A stretch of DNA of 64,000 nucleotides from SIG440 sp045532055 (GTDB lineage Bacteria; Bacillota; Clostridia; Monoglobales; Monoglobaceae), in contig JAZSFF010000007.1 in the NCBI GenBank assembly GCA_045532055.1, forward strand, positions 1 through 64,000, written 5' to 3'. The translations under genes and the position numbers were made by a program. Below the pieces are notes generated by a model, which had not been told where the DNA came from, searched no databases, and worked only from the letters and a program-made list of their open reading frames with translations. How positions within the stretch are numbered: the first letter of the stretch is position 1; every line of letters begins with the position of its first letter. Below are positions 39,889 through 47,284 of the stretch, piece after piece.

Positions 39889-39925
39889 AACCACCTCTTA
39901 TGATGTATATCATAAAAAGGTGGTT
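39889..39925 (-). terminator. Terminator hairpin carrying the spoVB ribosome binding site
   Basis: In the transcript, AACCACC pairs with GGTGGTT (39919-39925 and 39889-39895), with an inner TTATGA/TCATAA stem. The 3' arm contains GAGGTGG, the flippase ribosome binding site, and is followed by a T-run that reaches the start codon. Confidence 0.75.
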
Positions 39926-39949
39926 TGTATGCTAAAAGTCGGAAAAGGG

Positions 39950-40579
39950 TTAGTCCTTAAATGTCAATTCTCGTTTTGATACATAATCCACGAGGGTTTT
40001 GACGCATTCATCTGTTGAAAGAGTGCCGGTGTTTAAGCACAGGTCATAATTGTTTACATCTCCCCAGGTGTTGTTTGTATAGAAATTGTAAAAATTGGAA
40101 CGACGCTTGTCGGCCTTGTTTACAGCAGAGGCTGCCTCTTTTTCGGTCATATTGTCGCGAGCCATAAGGTTTTTGATTCGTGTTTCGGAATCTGCGTAAA
40201 GGAACAACTTTATAAGATAAGGATTGTTGCGGAGAATGTAGTCAGCACATCTTCCCACAATAATACAAGGGCCCTCGGCTGAGATATTTTTGATTACGTC
40301 AGCCTGAAGTTTGAAGACATTGTCCCCGTTCAACATGTCGTTGTATTGATAATAAAGTCCCTTGCTGGATTGAATGCCCATAACAAGAGAGTAAAGCAAA
40401 CTGTGAGTGGGTTTTTCGTCAATCCCGTCAAAAAGGCTTTCGCTGAGTCCGCTTTCCTTGGCAGCTTTTGCGATTAATGCCTTGTCATAAAAACTGATTC
40501 CCAGTTGTTCGGCAAGAGCTTTACCGATTATTTTGCCGTTTGAGCCAAGCTGACGACCAAGAGTGATGATTGCTTTCAT
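39950..40579 (-). CDS. Cytidylate-kinase-like family protein
   Basis: 209 residues. ITLGRQLGSNGKIIGKALAE is a glycine-rich P-loop variant, and the ISFYDKALI segment with the arginine-rich middle (RRSNFYNFYTNNTWGD) fits the cytidylate-kinase-like family of unknown substrate that is widespread in Clostridia. It is not the canonical Cmk. Between spoIID and spoVB, same strand. Confidence 0.75.
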   Translation of the reverse strand: MKAIITLGRQLGSNGKIIGKALAEQLGISFYDKALIAKAAKESGLSESLFDGIDEKPTHSLLYSLVMGIQSSKGLYYQYNDMLNGDNVFKLQADVIKNISAEGPCIIVGRCADYILRNNPYLIKLFLYADSETRIKNLMARDNMTEKEAASAVNKADKRRSNFYNFYTNNTWGDVNNYDLCLNTGTLSTDECVKTLVDYVSKRELTFKD

Positions 40580-40653
40580 ATAGTGTTACCCTGCCTTTCG
40601 TTTTCTATATAGATAATATACCATAATTTGAGAATATTGAAAAGAAAAATTTC

Positions 40654-41634
40654 CTAAAGTTTTACAATTTGTATATTTGTATAATAATGCGAAAGAATTT
40701 CTGTATAATTTTGCCCTGATTTTGCCATATAATTGGCACCGACCTGGCTCATACCCACACCATGGCCATATCCTGCAACCTTAAAAATTACTTTGTCATC
40801 AACTGTATTAATGGTAAAGTTGGCGGAACGAAGACCAAATATACTGCGGATTTCAGTGCCTTTGAAAGGCTTGCCAAACAGTATGATTTCTGCCACACTC
40901 CCGCCTTGAGTTCGGGTTGTTTTGCCGATTTGCAGCGGAATATCATAACCGAGACTTTGGGGAAAGAAAGGTTGCAGCTTTGACTTGAAAGCTGAAAGGG
41001 GTAAAGTAAGAGAGGAATAACAATCGGATGACGAGGTATCACCAGAACTTTCAACGGATTTGAGGTATGGGCGGCTGCTGCCCCAGATGTCCTCTGAATT
41101 TTCGGTCTTTCCGCCACTTGATGCAAAAAAGAAAGCCTCCACCACTTGATCATCATAAACCATATATTCGCCACGGGTTGAGTCAACTGCGGAGCGGAGT
41201 TTGTTCCAGTATAGTATTTTGTCAAAGCTCTTCCATTTTGCCTTAGCATCAGTTTCCGACAGCCATGCCTTGCAATGGGTGCTGTCGGTACATACGTCGG
41301 CATTGGGGTGCTTGGTGTTTGGGGCATCCATATTGCTTAAGATATAACTCCTGGCCGCCACTGCTTGTGCTTTGAGAGCCTCTATTTCATAAGATGCGGG
41401 CATTTCTGCTGCCAGAACCCCAACAAGATATTCTTCTATATCAATCTCAAAAACGGTGTTTGTTTTGGCATCAAGGCAATTTATTACAATGTCACCACAA
41501 AGGTTATAGTCGGAACCGGGTAAAGAAAAGCCTTTTTTGCCAGTACTTCGAGGAAAACATAAACCCAGTATGGCAGGAAGCAGTCCGACAAACATAAGAA
41601 TAAAAAAGATGCCTCTCAAGAATAGTTTTTTCAT
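40654..41634 (-). CDS. spoIID: Stage II sporulation protein D
   Basis: Lytic transglycosylase of the engulfment machinery; forespore-facing membrane protein. 326 residues from ATG at 41634 with AGAGGAC upstream. N-terminal membrane anchor (FLRGIFFILMFVGLLPAILG), then EYLVGVLAAEMPASYEIEAL, YDDQVVEAFFFASSGGKTEN and GYGHGVGMSQVGANYMAKSG, all SpoIID hallmarks, including the active-site glutamate of the AEMP motif. First gene of the minus-strand cluster. Confidence 0.92.
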   Translation of the reverse strand: MKKLFLRGIFFILMFVGLLPAILGLCFPRSTGKKGFSLPGSDYNLCGDIVINCLDAKTNTVFEIDIEEYLVGVLAAEMPASYEIEALKAQAVAARSYILSNMDAPNTKHPNADVCTDSTHCKAWLSETDAKAKWKSFDKILYWNKLRSAVDSTRGEYMVYDDQVVEAFFFASSGGKTENSEDIWGSSRPYLKSVESSGDTSSSDCYSSLTLPLSAFKSKLQPFFPQSLGYDIPLQIGKTTRTQGGSVAEIILFGKPFKGTEIRSIFGLRSANFTINTVDDKVIFKVAGYGHGVGMSQVGANYMAKSGQNYTEILSHYYTNIQIVKL

Positions 41635-41728
41635 AGGCAAAGTCCTCTGATTATAAATTATCATTATCTATATATATCAGGAATTTGCAGTAATATGAGA
41701 ATAATTTGATAAAAAAAGATAAAATTGC

Positions 41729-41757
41729 TTGACAAGTAAGAAAAAGTGTAATATAAT
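41729..41757 (+). promoter_or_regulatory. Promoter of rpsF-ssb-rpsR
   Basis: TTGACA (41729-41734), 17 bases and TATAAT (41752-41757): perfect boxes and spacing. Confidence 0.92.
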
Positions 41758-41777
41758 TTATTGGTTAGAAAATCCTT

Positions 41778-41798
41778 ACTTTCGGTACGACCGAAAGT
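41778..41798 (+). promoter_or_regulatory. rpsF leader hairpin
   Basis: ACTTTCGGT / ACCGAAAGT, a 9-bp perfect stem with a 3-base ACG loop, 27 bases before the rpsF start. S6:S18 heterodimers repress rpsF mRNA by binding a leader stem in other bacteria. I see the hairpin but cannot show the characteristic bulge, so the operator role is tentative. Confidence 0.45.
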
Positions 41799-41824
41799 CA
41801 AAGTCCACAAGGAGGTGAAAAGAA

Positions 41825-42124
41825 ATGGTTGAGGTTATTAACAAGTACGAAACATTGTTCGTTGTTGACGCATCAAAGGGCGAAGAAGAAACAGCAGCAT
41901 TGGTTGATAAGTTCAAATCATTGATTGAGGCTAACGGTACAATTGAAAGCGTTGACGAATGGGGACGCAGAAGATTGGCTTATCCTATCAATGACCTGGC
42001 TGAAGGCTATTATGTTTTGATTAACTTCTCTGCAAAAGCTGATTTCCCGGCTGAGTTTGAACGTGTATGCGGTATCACAGACGGAGTTTTGAGAAGCATG
42101 GTCATCAAAAAAGAACAGAAATAA
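41825..42124 (+). CDS. rpsF: 30S ribosomal protein S6
   Basis: Binds 16S rRNA as a heterodimer with S18. 99 residues, with YETLFVVDASKGEEETAALV and EWGRRRLAYPINDLAEGYYV. RBS AAGGAGGTGA before ATG 41825. First of the rpsF-ssb-rpsR operon. Confidence 0.97.
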   Translation: MVEVINKYETLFVVDASKGEEETAALVDKFKSLIEANGTIESVDEWGRRRLAYPINDLAEGYYVLINFSAKADFPAEFERVCGITDGVLRSMVIKKEQK

Positions 42125-42158
42125 TTATGCAGACACTGCATAGAAAGCGAGATTGCTT

Positions 42159-42602
42159 ATGATTAACAAAGCGATTTTGATGGGCAGACTTACACGCGAC
42201 CCGGAACTCAGACACACAGGTTCAGGCACTCCTGTTTGCAGCTTTTCCATTGCTATTGACAATGGTTATGGCGACAACAGACAGACTGATTTTATTAACT
42301 GTGTTGCATGGAACAAAACTGCTGAATTTGTTGAAAAGTATTTCACAAAGGGCAGAATGATTATTGTTGTAGGTCGTATCAGTACAAGAACATGGGAGGG
42401 TCAGGACGGAAAGAAAAACTATGTCACAGAAGTTGTGGCAAGCGAAGTTTCTTTCGGTGAGTCCAAAAGAGCCGCTGATGACAACGGTTATTCCGCACCT
42501 CAGCGTCAGGATTTTGGCATAGACACAAATGTTCCTGAAATGCCCGCAGACACAGAGGACGATTTTGTTGCTCTGGAAACAAATGATGATTTGCCGTTCT
42601 AA
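42159..42602 (+). CDS. ssb: Single-stranded DNA-binding protein
   Basis: Tetrameric OB-fold protein. 147 residues starting INKAILMGRLTRDPELRHTG; C-terminal acidic tip ETNDDLPF recruits replication and repair proteins. ATG 42159 has only a weak binding site (AAAGCGAG); a TTG two codons upstream is possible. Low-complexity linker between about residues 105 and 138. Confidence 0.96.
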   Translation: MINKAILMGRLTRDPELRHTGSGTPVCSFSIAIDNGYGDNRQTDFINCVAWNKTAEFVEKYFTKGRMIIVVGRISTRTWEGQDGKKNYVTEVVASEVSFGESKRAADDNGYSAPQRQDFGIDTNVPEMPADTEDDFVALETNDDLPF

Positions 42603-42649
42603 ATACGGTCAAGCAGTCAGATAATATTGATGGATAGGAGGAAATACTA

Positions 42650-42898
42650 ATGCCTGAAAAGGAAAGAAACGACAAGGTAAGAGCTAGACGCCCCAAAAGA
42701 AAGGCGTGTGCTTTCTGCGTTGATAAAGTAGAATTTATTGATTACAAAGATGTTGCAAAGCTCAGACGCTACATCACAGAAAGAGCAAAGATTCTTCCCA
42801 GAAGAATCAGCGGTTGCTGTGCAAAGCATCAGAGAGAACTCACAGTTTCTATTAAGAGAGCAAGATATATGGCGCTTTTGCCCTATACAGCTGATTAA
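42650..42898 (+). CDS. rpsR: 30S ribosomal protein S18, zinc form
   Basis: 82 residues, [20 protein letters not shown] and [20 protein letters not shown], giving a CxxC plus CxxH zinc site (C-plus form). RBS TAGGAGGA before ATG 42650. Ends the operon at a bidirectional terminator. Confidence 0.97.
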   Translation: MPEKERNDKVRARRPKRKACAFCVDKVEFIDYKDVAKLRRYITERAKILPRRISGCCAKHQRELTVSIKRARYMALLPYTAD

Positions 42899-42925
42899 TC
42901 GAGAAATTATATGAGAATTTAAAAA

Positions 42926-42957
42926 AGCACTTAAGAATTTCTTAAGTGCTTTTTTTG
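42926..42957. terminator. Bidirectional terminator, rpsR and lrgB
   Basis: AGCACTTAAG / CTTAAGTGCT (42926-42935 and 42941-42950) with A-tract on the left and T7 on the right; serves both convergent units. Confidence 0.92.
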
Positions 42958-42969
42958 TTATTTGTCAAT

Positions 42970-43650
42970 TTATAAGAACATTGATATAAAGACCGTCACA
43001 AGACCACACAACCCTACAGCTATGCCACTTAAAGAACCCTCGGTTTCTCCCAGTTCGACTGCTTTGGATGTGCCCAATGCGTGGCAGGATGCACCGATTG
43101 CAAGACCTACAGCTATGGGATTGTTAATACGGAACCATTTTATAAAAAAGGGCGACATAATAGCACCAAATATACCAGTCACTGCAACGGAGGCAACTGT
43201 AATGGGGACAATCCCCCCCATATGTCGTGAAAGCTCGCTGGCGATAGCTGTGGTTATGGATTTGGGCATCAGGCTGATGGTGAGTTCTTCAGTAAGTCCC
43301 ATGGCTTTGCACAAAAGCAGAACACTTGCTACAGCTGTTACGGCTCCAACTATACAACCTACGGCAATAGGAATAATGTTTCGTTTTATAACATGCATCT
43401 GGCGGTATATAGAAAGTGCCAGTGCTGCCGTTGCGGGTGCAAGGAACATAGAAATCATATTTCCGCCCACAAGAAAGTTTTCAAGGGGAATATTGAAGAG
43501 GGTCAAAACCACTATTATGAGGAGTGTGGAGGTGAGAATTGGGTTCAAAATCGTATATTTGAATTTCTCTTTTATTTTTACGCCGACGATATATGCCAAT
43601 ATACACAGGGTAAAGCCAAAAAGAGGTGATGATGTAAACTGTTGAAACAT
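42970..43650 (-). CDS. lrgB: LrgB family membrane protein
   Basis: 226 residues from ATG at 43650 with AAGGGGG upstream, about six membrane segments, PKSITTAIASELSRHMGGIVP and the C-terminal GASCHALGTSKAVELGETEG that define LrgB/CidB. Proposed to act with LrgA in murein hydrolase control or metabolite transport (pyruvate export in some species). Starts one base before the lrgA stop, so coupled. Confidence 0.88.
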   Translation of the reverse strand: MFQQFTSSPLFGFTLCILAYIVGVKIKEKFKYTILNPILTSTLLIIVVLTLFNIPLENFLVGGNMISMFLAPATAALALSIYRQMHVIKRNIIPIAVGCIVGAVTAVASVLLLCKAMGLTEELTISLMPKSITTAIASELSRHMGGIVPITVASVAVTGIFGAIMSPFFIKWFRINNPIAVGLAIGASCHALGTSKAVELGETEGSLSGIAVGLCGLVTVFISMFL

Positions 43651-44018
43651 TATTTTGTACCCCCTTTGAATTTGTTCATAATATACATTGTCAGTTTCAC
43701 TGAGTATGCCGTGCATATAAATGTAATTATGGTGGTGACAATGCAAATAAACAAAAATTTAAAAATAATATCCTCAAGGATACCAACATATGAGATAATT
43801 GAAACAGTTGAAGGAATAAAGAGCAGGACCATGTTTTTAAGCAGAAAGTCTGCCGCTATATCTATTTGTTCCATCTTTATCAACTTTAAAGCCAAACACA
43901 AGAAGAGCAAAATCATTGCCAGCACACTACCCGGAAAGGGGATGGTAAGCAGATTGGCAACAAGTTCACCTAAAACACATATAATAAAAATTCTTAAAAC
44001 CTGTTCTAATAATTTCAA
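43650..44018 (-). CDS. lrgA: LrgA/CidA family membrane protein
   Basis: About 122 residues with four hydrophobic helices and NLLTIPFPGSVLAMILLFLC, the holin-like LrgA signature. The best start is TTG at 44018 (MKLLEQVLRIF), with TTGGGAG seven to eight bases upstream; a TTG at 44033 is also open. The stop overlaps the lrgB ATG by one base. Confidence 0.85.
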   Translation of the reverse strand: MKLLEQVLRIFIICVLGELVANLLTIPFPGSVLAMILLFLCLALKLIKMEQIDIAADFLLKNMVLLFIPSTVSIISYVGILEDIIFKFLFICIVTTIITFICTAYSVKLTMYIMNKFKGGTK

Positions 44019-44050
44019 ATCAGACACTCCCAAATACTATCTATATCTAA

Positions 44051-44079
44051 ATTTTATCACAAACAAAAGGATATGTAAA
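44051..44079 (-). promoter_or_regulatory. Promoter of lrgAB
   Basis: On the minus strand TTTACA (44079-44074), 17 bases and TAAAAT (44056-44051). Confidence 0.65.
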
Positions 44080-44088
44080 CTATATTTA

Positions 44089-44118
44089 TTGACAAATGTT
44101 TTAGGAAAGTGCTAAAAT
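44089..44118 (+). promoter_or_regulatory. Promoter of the SLOG-family gene
   Basis: TTGACA (44089-44094), 18 bases and TAAAAT (44113-44118). Its -35 lies 10 bases from the lrgAB -35 on the other strand, so the two may interfere. Confidence 0.75.
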
Positions 44119-44156
44119 ATTTATATAAAAATACAAAGGAAATAAAAAAACTGACT

Positions 44157-44639
44157 ATGAATCATGAAGAAATTACATGCTGTTTCAGTGGCCATAGGCT
44201 ATTGCCGAAAGAAAGTATTGAAGCAATACGCAAAGAACTCAGTGTGGTTATCGATGAATATATAAAGAAGGGATACACCCGATTTATCTCGGGAGGAGCA
44301 TTGGGGTTTGACCTTATGGCTGCAAGGTTGGTTGCTGAAAAAAGGAAGTCAGATAATGAAATACGTCTTATTATGATTTTACCTTGTCGGAACCAGCACA
44401 CAAAATGGTCAAGACGTGATAGGATGGAATATGAAGAAGTTTTGACGTTGGCAGATGAGGTGGAGTATGTTTGCGAGAGCTACTGCACTGGTTGTATGCA
44501 CCTCAGGAACAAAGTTATGGTTGACAACAGTCGGGTGCTTATGTCATATCTTACAGATTACAGAGGTGGGACAGCATATACTGTGAATTATGCAAAAGAA
44601 AAAGAAAAGGAGATAGTGAATATTGCTCACAGATTATAG
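44157..44639 (+). CDS. SLOG-family protein, DUF1273/YpsA-like
   Basis: 160 residues from ATG 44157, downstream of the promoter. Rossmann-like start CCFSGHRLLPKE, RFISGGALGFDLMAARLV with the GG(A)xG nucleotide-binding loop, then DEVEYVCESYCTGCMHLRNK. SLOG proteins bind nucleotide-like ligands; YpsA affects cell division in Bacillus. The role here is unknown. Its 3' end overlaps the opposing gene by 13 bases. Confidence 0.78.
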   Translation: MNHEEITCCFSGHRLLPKESIEAIRKELSVVIDEYIKKGYTRFISGGALGFDLMAARLVAEKRKSDNEIRLIMILPCRNQHTKWSRRDRMEYEEVLTLADEVEYVCESYCTGCMHLRNKVMVDNSRVLMSYLTDYRGGTAYTVNYAKEKEKEIVNIAHRL

Positions 44640-44935
44640 GCTGCTACGAAAAAAATTGCCAGCATAAACACAGCTGTCAAAGCCACTGTGAAGAAATGTG
44701 TAAAAAATGTGTCCTTATGTTTTTTTGTCGAATCTGAGCCATGGAGTCTTTTAAGGCGTTCCACTTGCCTTATATAACTGTTGATTATATCCTGTGCTTC
44801 TGCGGCAACGTTCTTTTCGTTGAAAGTTTTGCCGTTGTTGTTTTTGTCAGATTTTAAAATAAATATTGCCTGATCGATAGTATCAGATTGTATGTTGTTG
44901 ATTATTACCACGCGTCTGGAGTTTTTATCAATCAT
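44627..44935 (-). CDS. Small membrane protein, C-terminal anchor
   Basis: 102 residues from ATG at 44935 behind AAGGTGG. N-terminal soluble part with SRRVVIINNIQSDTIDQAIF and FNEKNVAAEAQDIINSYIRQ, then a hydrophobic C-terminal helix (FFTVALTAVFMLAIFFVAAY), that is, tail-anchored topology. Not recognised. Convergent with the SLOG gene, overlapping its stop. Confidence 0.7.
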   Translation of the reverse strand: MIDKNSRRVVIINNIQSDTIDQAIFILKSDKNNNGKTFNEKNVAAEAQDIINSYIRQVERLKRLHGSDSTKKHKDTFFTHFFTVALTAVFMLAIFFVAAYNL

Positions 44936-45146
44936 ATAAATACCACCTTTTTTGATATATGGGAAGTATTTACAAATAATTTGTGTTTTATACAAACAAC
45001 AAAGCGGTTTCGTCGCCCCGCTATGCGGGCGGTCGCAGCAACAACCCTTTGCTTGCCCATGTGCATTTTGGCAAAGTCAAAATTTTGCACGGGCATTAGA
45101 TTGATATTTTTATATAATACGAAAAACAGAATTTCATATTATATAA
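44936..45146. other. Intergenic region with strong hairpin
   Basis: 210 bases without a gene. Between 45055 and 45094 a long hairpin pairs GCCC/GGGC, GTGCA/TGCAC and TTTTG/CAAAA; a second CCGC/GCGG hairpin lies near 45017-45031. It is richer in GC than its surroundings and resembles a dispersed structured element, but it is seen only once here. Confidence 0.5.
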
Positions 45147-45177
45147 AAAAGCGTGCATCTTAATGATGCACGCTTTT
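45147..45177 (-). terminator. Terminator of the 606-residue SLH gene
   Basis: AAAAGCGTGCATC / GATGCACGCTTTT, a 13-bp perfect stem; the minus strand has a T-rich tail. Confidence 0.92.
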
Positions 45178-45191
45178 GATTTTTTAAGGGA

Positions 45192-47012
45192 TTAATGAAT
45201 AACAATAACACTTGCCTCAAGGACACCGGATGCGTTCGAACCTGTTACAGAAACGGTTTTTCCCTTCTCAATATTCTTAAAGATGATGTTTTTGCCTGTT
45301 GTGCTGTCAATAATTTTTGTATTTGTGTTTACAAATACGTTGTATTCTGTGCCGCCTTCTTCAACAATCATCAGACCGTAAGTTGCGTTTATACTCTTAA
45401 CAGTTCCGTTGAGCTGTGATTTTGAAACTGAACCCGCAGCCTCAATGGAAATGATTTCACTGCTCTGGAGAGTTATGTTCACATCTGTTCCGGGACGGAG
45501 GTCATAAACTGTACCGGTTTCGGTAGAATCAATAATAACCTTTACACTCTTGTTTACCTTGTAGTCAACAACTTCGTTGCTGCGTTCAATGCTGAGTGTT
45601 GAACCGGAAGTTGTGTGTGTGATGGTTTTGATGTTTCCTGAGAATGACTGGTTCTTGCTACTTGCAGAAACTTTTGTAACTTTGCCGTAAGTCATTCTTA
45701 CCATGATGGTATCACCATGCATAAGCTGACCCAGACTGCTGCTTAAACTGTTGCGTGAAACATCAACGCCGTCTGCTGAAACTTCGTAGGCTTTGATGTT
45801 GCCGTTTGCATCTGCAATGTTCAAAATAGTATATGTGCCAGATACATCAATGGAATCAAGTGTTCCGCTTGCTGTAGTGGTTTTGTCAACTACTTCAAGA
45901 GATTCAACAAGACCGTCAACAATTGTCAAAGCAACGTAGTCATTGGATTTAACCCTGCTGAAGAGGTCAATAGCACCATTGACTCTGATTTTTGCATTTT
46001 CAGCAAGAACGTAAGTTTCGATGTTTGATTTGTCATTTGCATCTGCAATTGTAACAGATTTGGTTGTTGAATCCTTTGTTGAGGATACAAGACCATAAAT
46101 AACAGAATCCTTAACAGAAACATTGTTTTCAATCAATGAAACTCTGCCTGCCAGGTGAGTAATTTTTACATGCATGCCACGGCTGAGGTCAGAAAGTTTA
46201 ACGTCTTTTCCGTTTACTTTATATTTTGTGTTTGCCTCGAGGTTGTTTACGATATCATTTCCGTCGATTGTAATGGTGATTTTTTCATCAAATTTATCAA
46301 TTGAAACAATAACGCCCGTCTGTGTTGAAACATCAAGAATATCAACAAGTGAGCAAAGCATTTTTGCCATCTGTGAACGTGTAACAGATGTGTTGGGGGA
46401 GAACATGGGCTGACCTTTGTCGTTGTTGCCCATTCCCTGCATGATACCTGCCTCTTTTACATATTCAACGTATGCCCTTGCGGAATCGGGGATTTCAACG
46501 GTGTCAGCATATGATGATGAAACAAAAGCATTGCTTTCAACCTCTTCTTCTGCACCAAGAAGTTTTGTCAGAAGAATGGCCGCCTCGTATCTCTTGAGGG
46601 CTGTGTTTTTGTTGGAAGATGAAAGATATGCATCAAGCTCATCTGCTTTGAGAACCCCTGTGTAAAGGAGAAAAGAAACCTCTTTTGCATAATTTGTAGA
46701 AAACTTGCTGAGCGTTCCTTTGTATTCATCAACGGCAAGCTCCACAGAATCAGCAAAACTTTCGTCATTTACGCCAATCATTCTTGAAAGAAGGATAAGT
46801 GCTTCAGTTTTTGAAATTGTGTTGTTGGGTTTAAAGGTTCCGTCTTCATAACCTTTGATGTAACCAAGCTCTGCCATTTCGTTTATGTAGGGTTTTGCCC
46901 ATGAAACGGTTGGGTCGTTTTCTACATCAGAAAATGTAAGAGCAGACACCGAAAGTGTTGAGAGCAGGAAAACGATACAAAGAATTCCGCTCAAAAGTTT
47001 TTTGTTAATCAT
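45192..47012 (-). CDS. Secreted S-layer-homology protein with beta repeats
   Basis: 606 residues. Signal peptide of 24 residues (ends STLSVSA), then three SLH domains (roughly 27-80, 85-150 and 165-220; for example YIKGYEDGTFKPNNTISKTE) that anchor proteins to secondary wall polymers. The rest (about 225-606) is four or five related beta-rich units of about 75 residues with the pattern G-hydrophobic-xSI, Y-hydrophobic-V and a GxxVxV turn. RBS AAGGGGGAA before ATG at 47012. Divergent from the 980-residue SLH protein; function is unknown. Confidence 0.85.
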   Translation of the reverse strand: MINKKLLSGILCIVFLLSTLSVSALTFSDVENDPTVSWAKPYINEMAELGYIKGYEDGTFKPNNTISKTEALILLSRMIGVNDESFADSVELAVDEYKGTLSKFSTNYAKEVSFLLYTGVLKADELDAYLSSSNKNTALKRYEAAILLTKLLGAEEEVESNAFVSSSYADTVEIPDSARAYVEYVKEAGIMQGMGNNDKGQPMFSPNTSVTRSQMAKMLCSLVDILDVSTQTGVIVSIDKFDEKITITIDGNDIVNNLEANTKYKVNGKDVKLSDLSRGMHVKITHLAGRVSLIENNVSVKDSVIYGLVSSTKDSTTKSVTIADANDKSNIETYVLAENAKIRVNGAIDLFSRVKSNDYVALTIVDGLVESLEVVDKTTTASGTLDSIDVSGTYTILNIADANGNIKAYEVSADGVDVSRNSLSSSLGQLMHGDTIMVRMTYGKVTKVSASSKNQSFSGNIKTITHTTSGSTLSIERSNEVVDYKVNKSVKVIIDSTETGTVYDLRPGTDVNITLQSSEIISIEAAGSVSKSQLNGTVKSINATYGLMIVEEGGTEYNVFVNTNTKIIDSTTGKNIIFKNIEKGKTVSVTGSNASGVLEASVIVIH

Positions 47013-47091
47013 TTTGATTCCCCCTTGGTATTTATGTTTGTGAAAACTTAATAAAATTCTAAATAAAAACACAAAAAATTATGTTATTTTT

Positions 47092-47120
47092 ATTTTAGCA
47101 TAAAAGTTTTAATATTTCAA
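47092..47120 (-). promoter_or_regulatory. Promoter of the 606-residue SLH gene
   Basis: On the minus strand TTGAAA (47120-47115), 17 bases and TAAAAT (47097-47092). Confidence 0.7.
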
Positions 47121-47177
47121 CCATATTTACCTAAAAAGTTTTTAAATATAGGTTACAAAATTGTTAAAAATTTGGAA

Positions 47178-47186
47178 TGGTATAAT
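47178..47186 (+). promoter_or_regulatory. Extended -10 promoter of the 980-residue SLH gene
   Basis: TGGTATAAT forms an extended -10 element at 47178-47186; no -35 at the usual spacing. Confidence 0.55.
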
Positions 47187-47284
47187 ATTTTGCTAATTGA
47201 GCCAAAAACTTTGTGTTGTAATATTTTTGCACCTACACACAATAAACACGAAACATTTTAAAAATTAAAAGAGGAGGAATAAAA

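Noticed and set aside
42962..43645. 227-codon plus-strand frame opposite lrgB
   Set aside because: Shadow of lrgB; the minus-strand product has clear LrgB motifs while this one has none.
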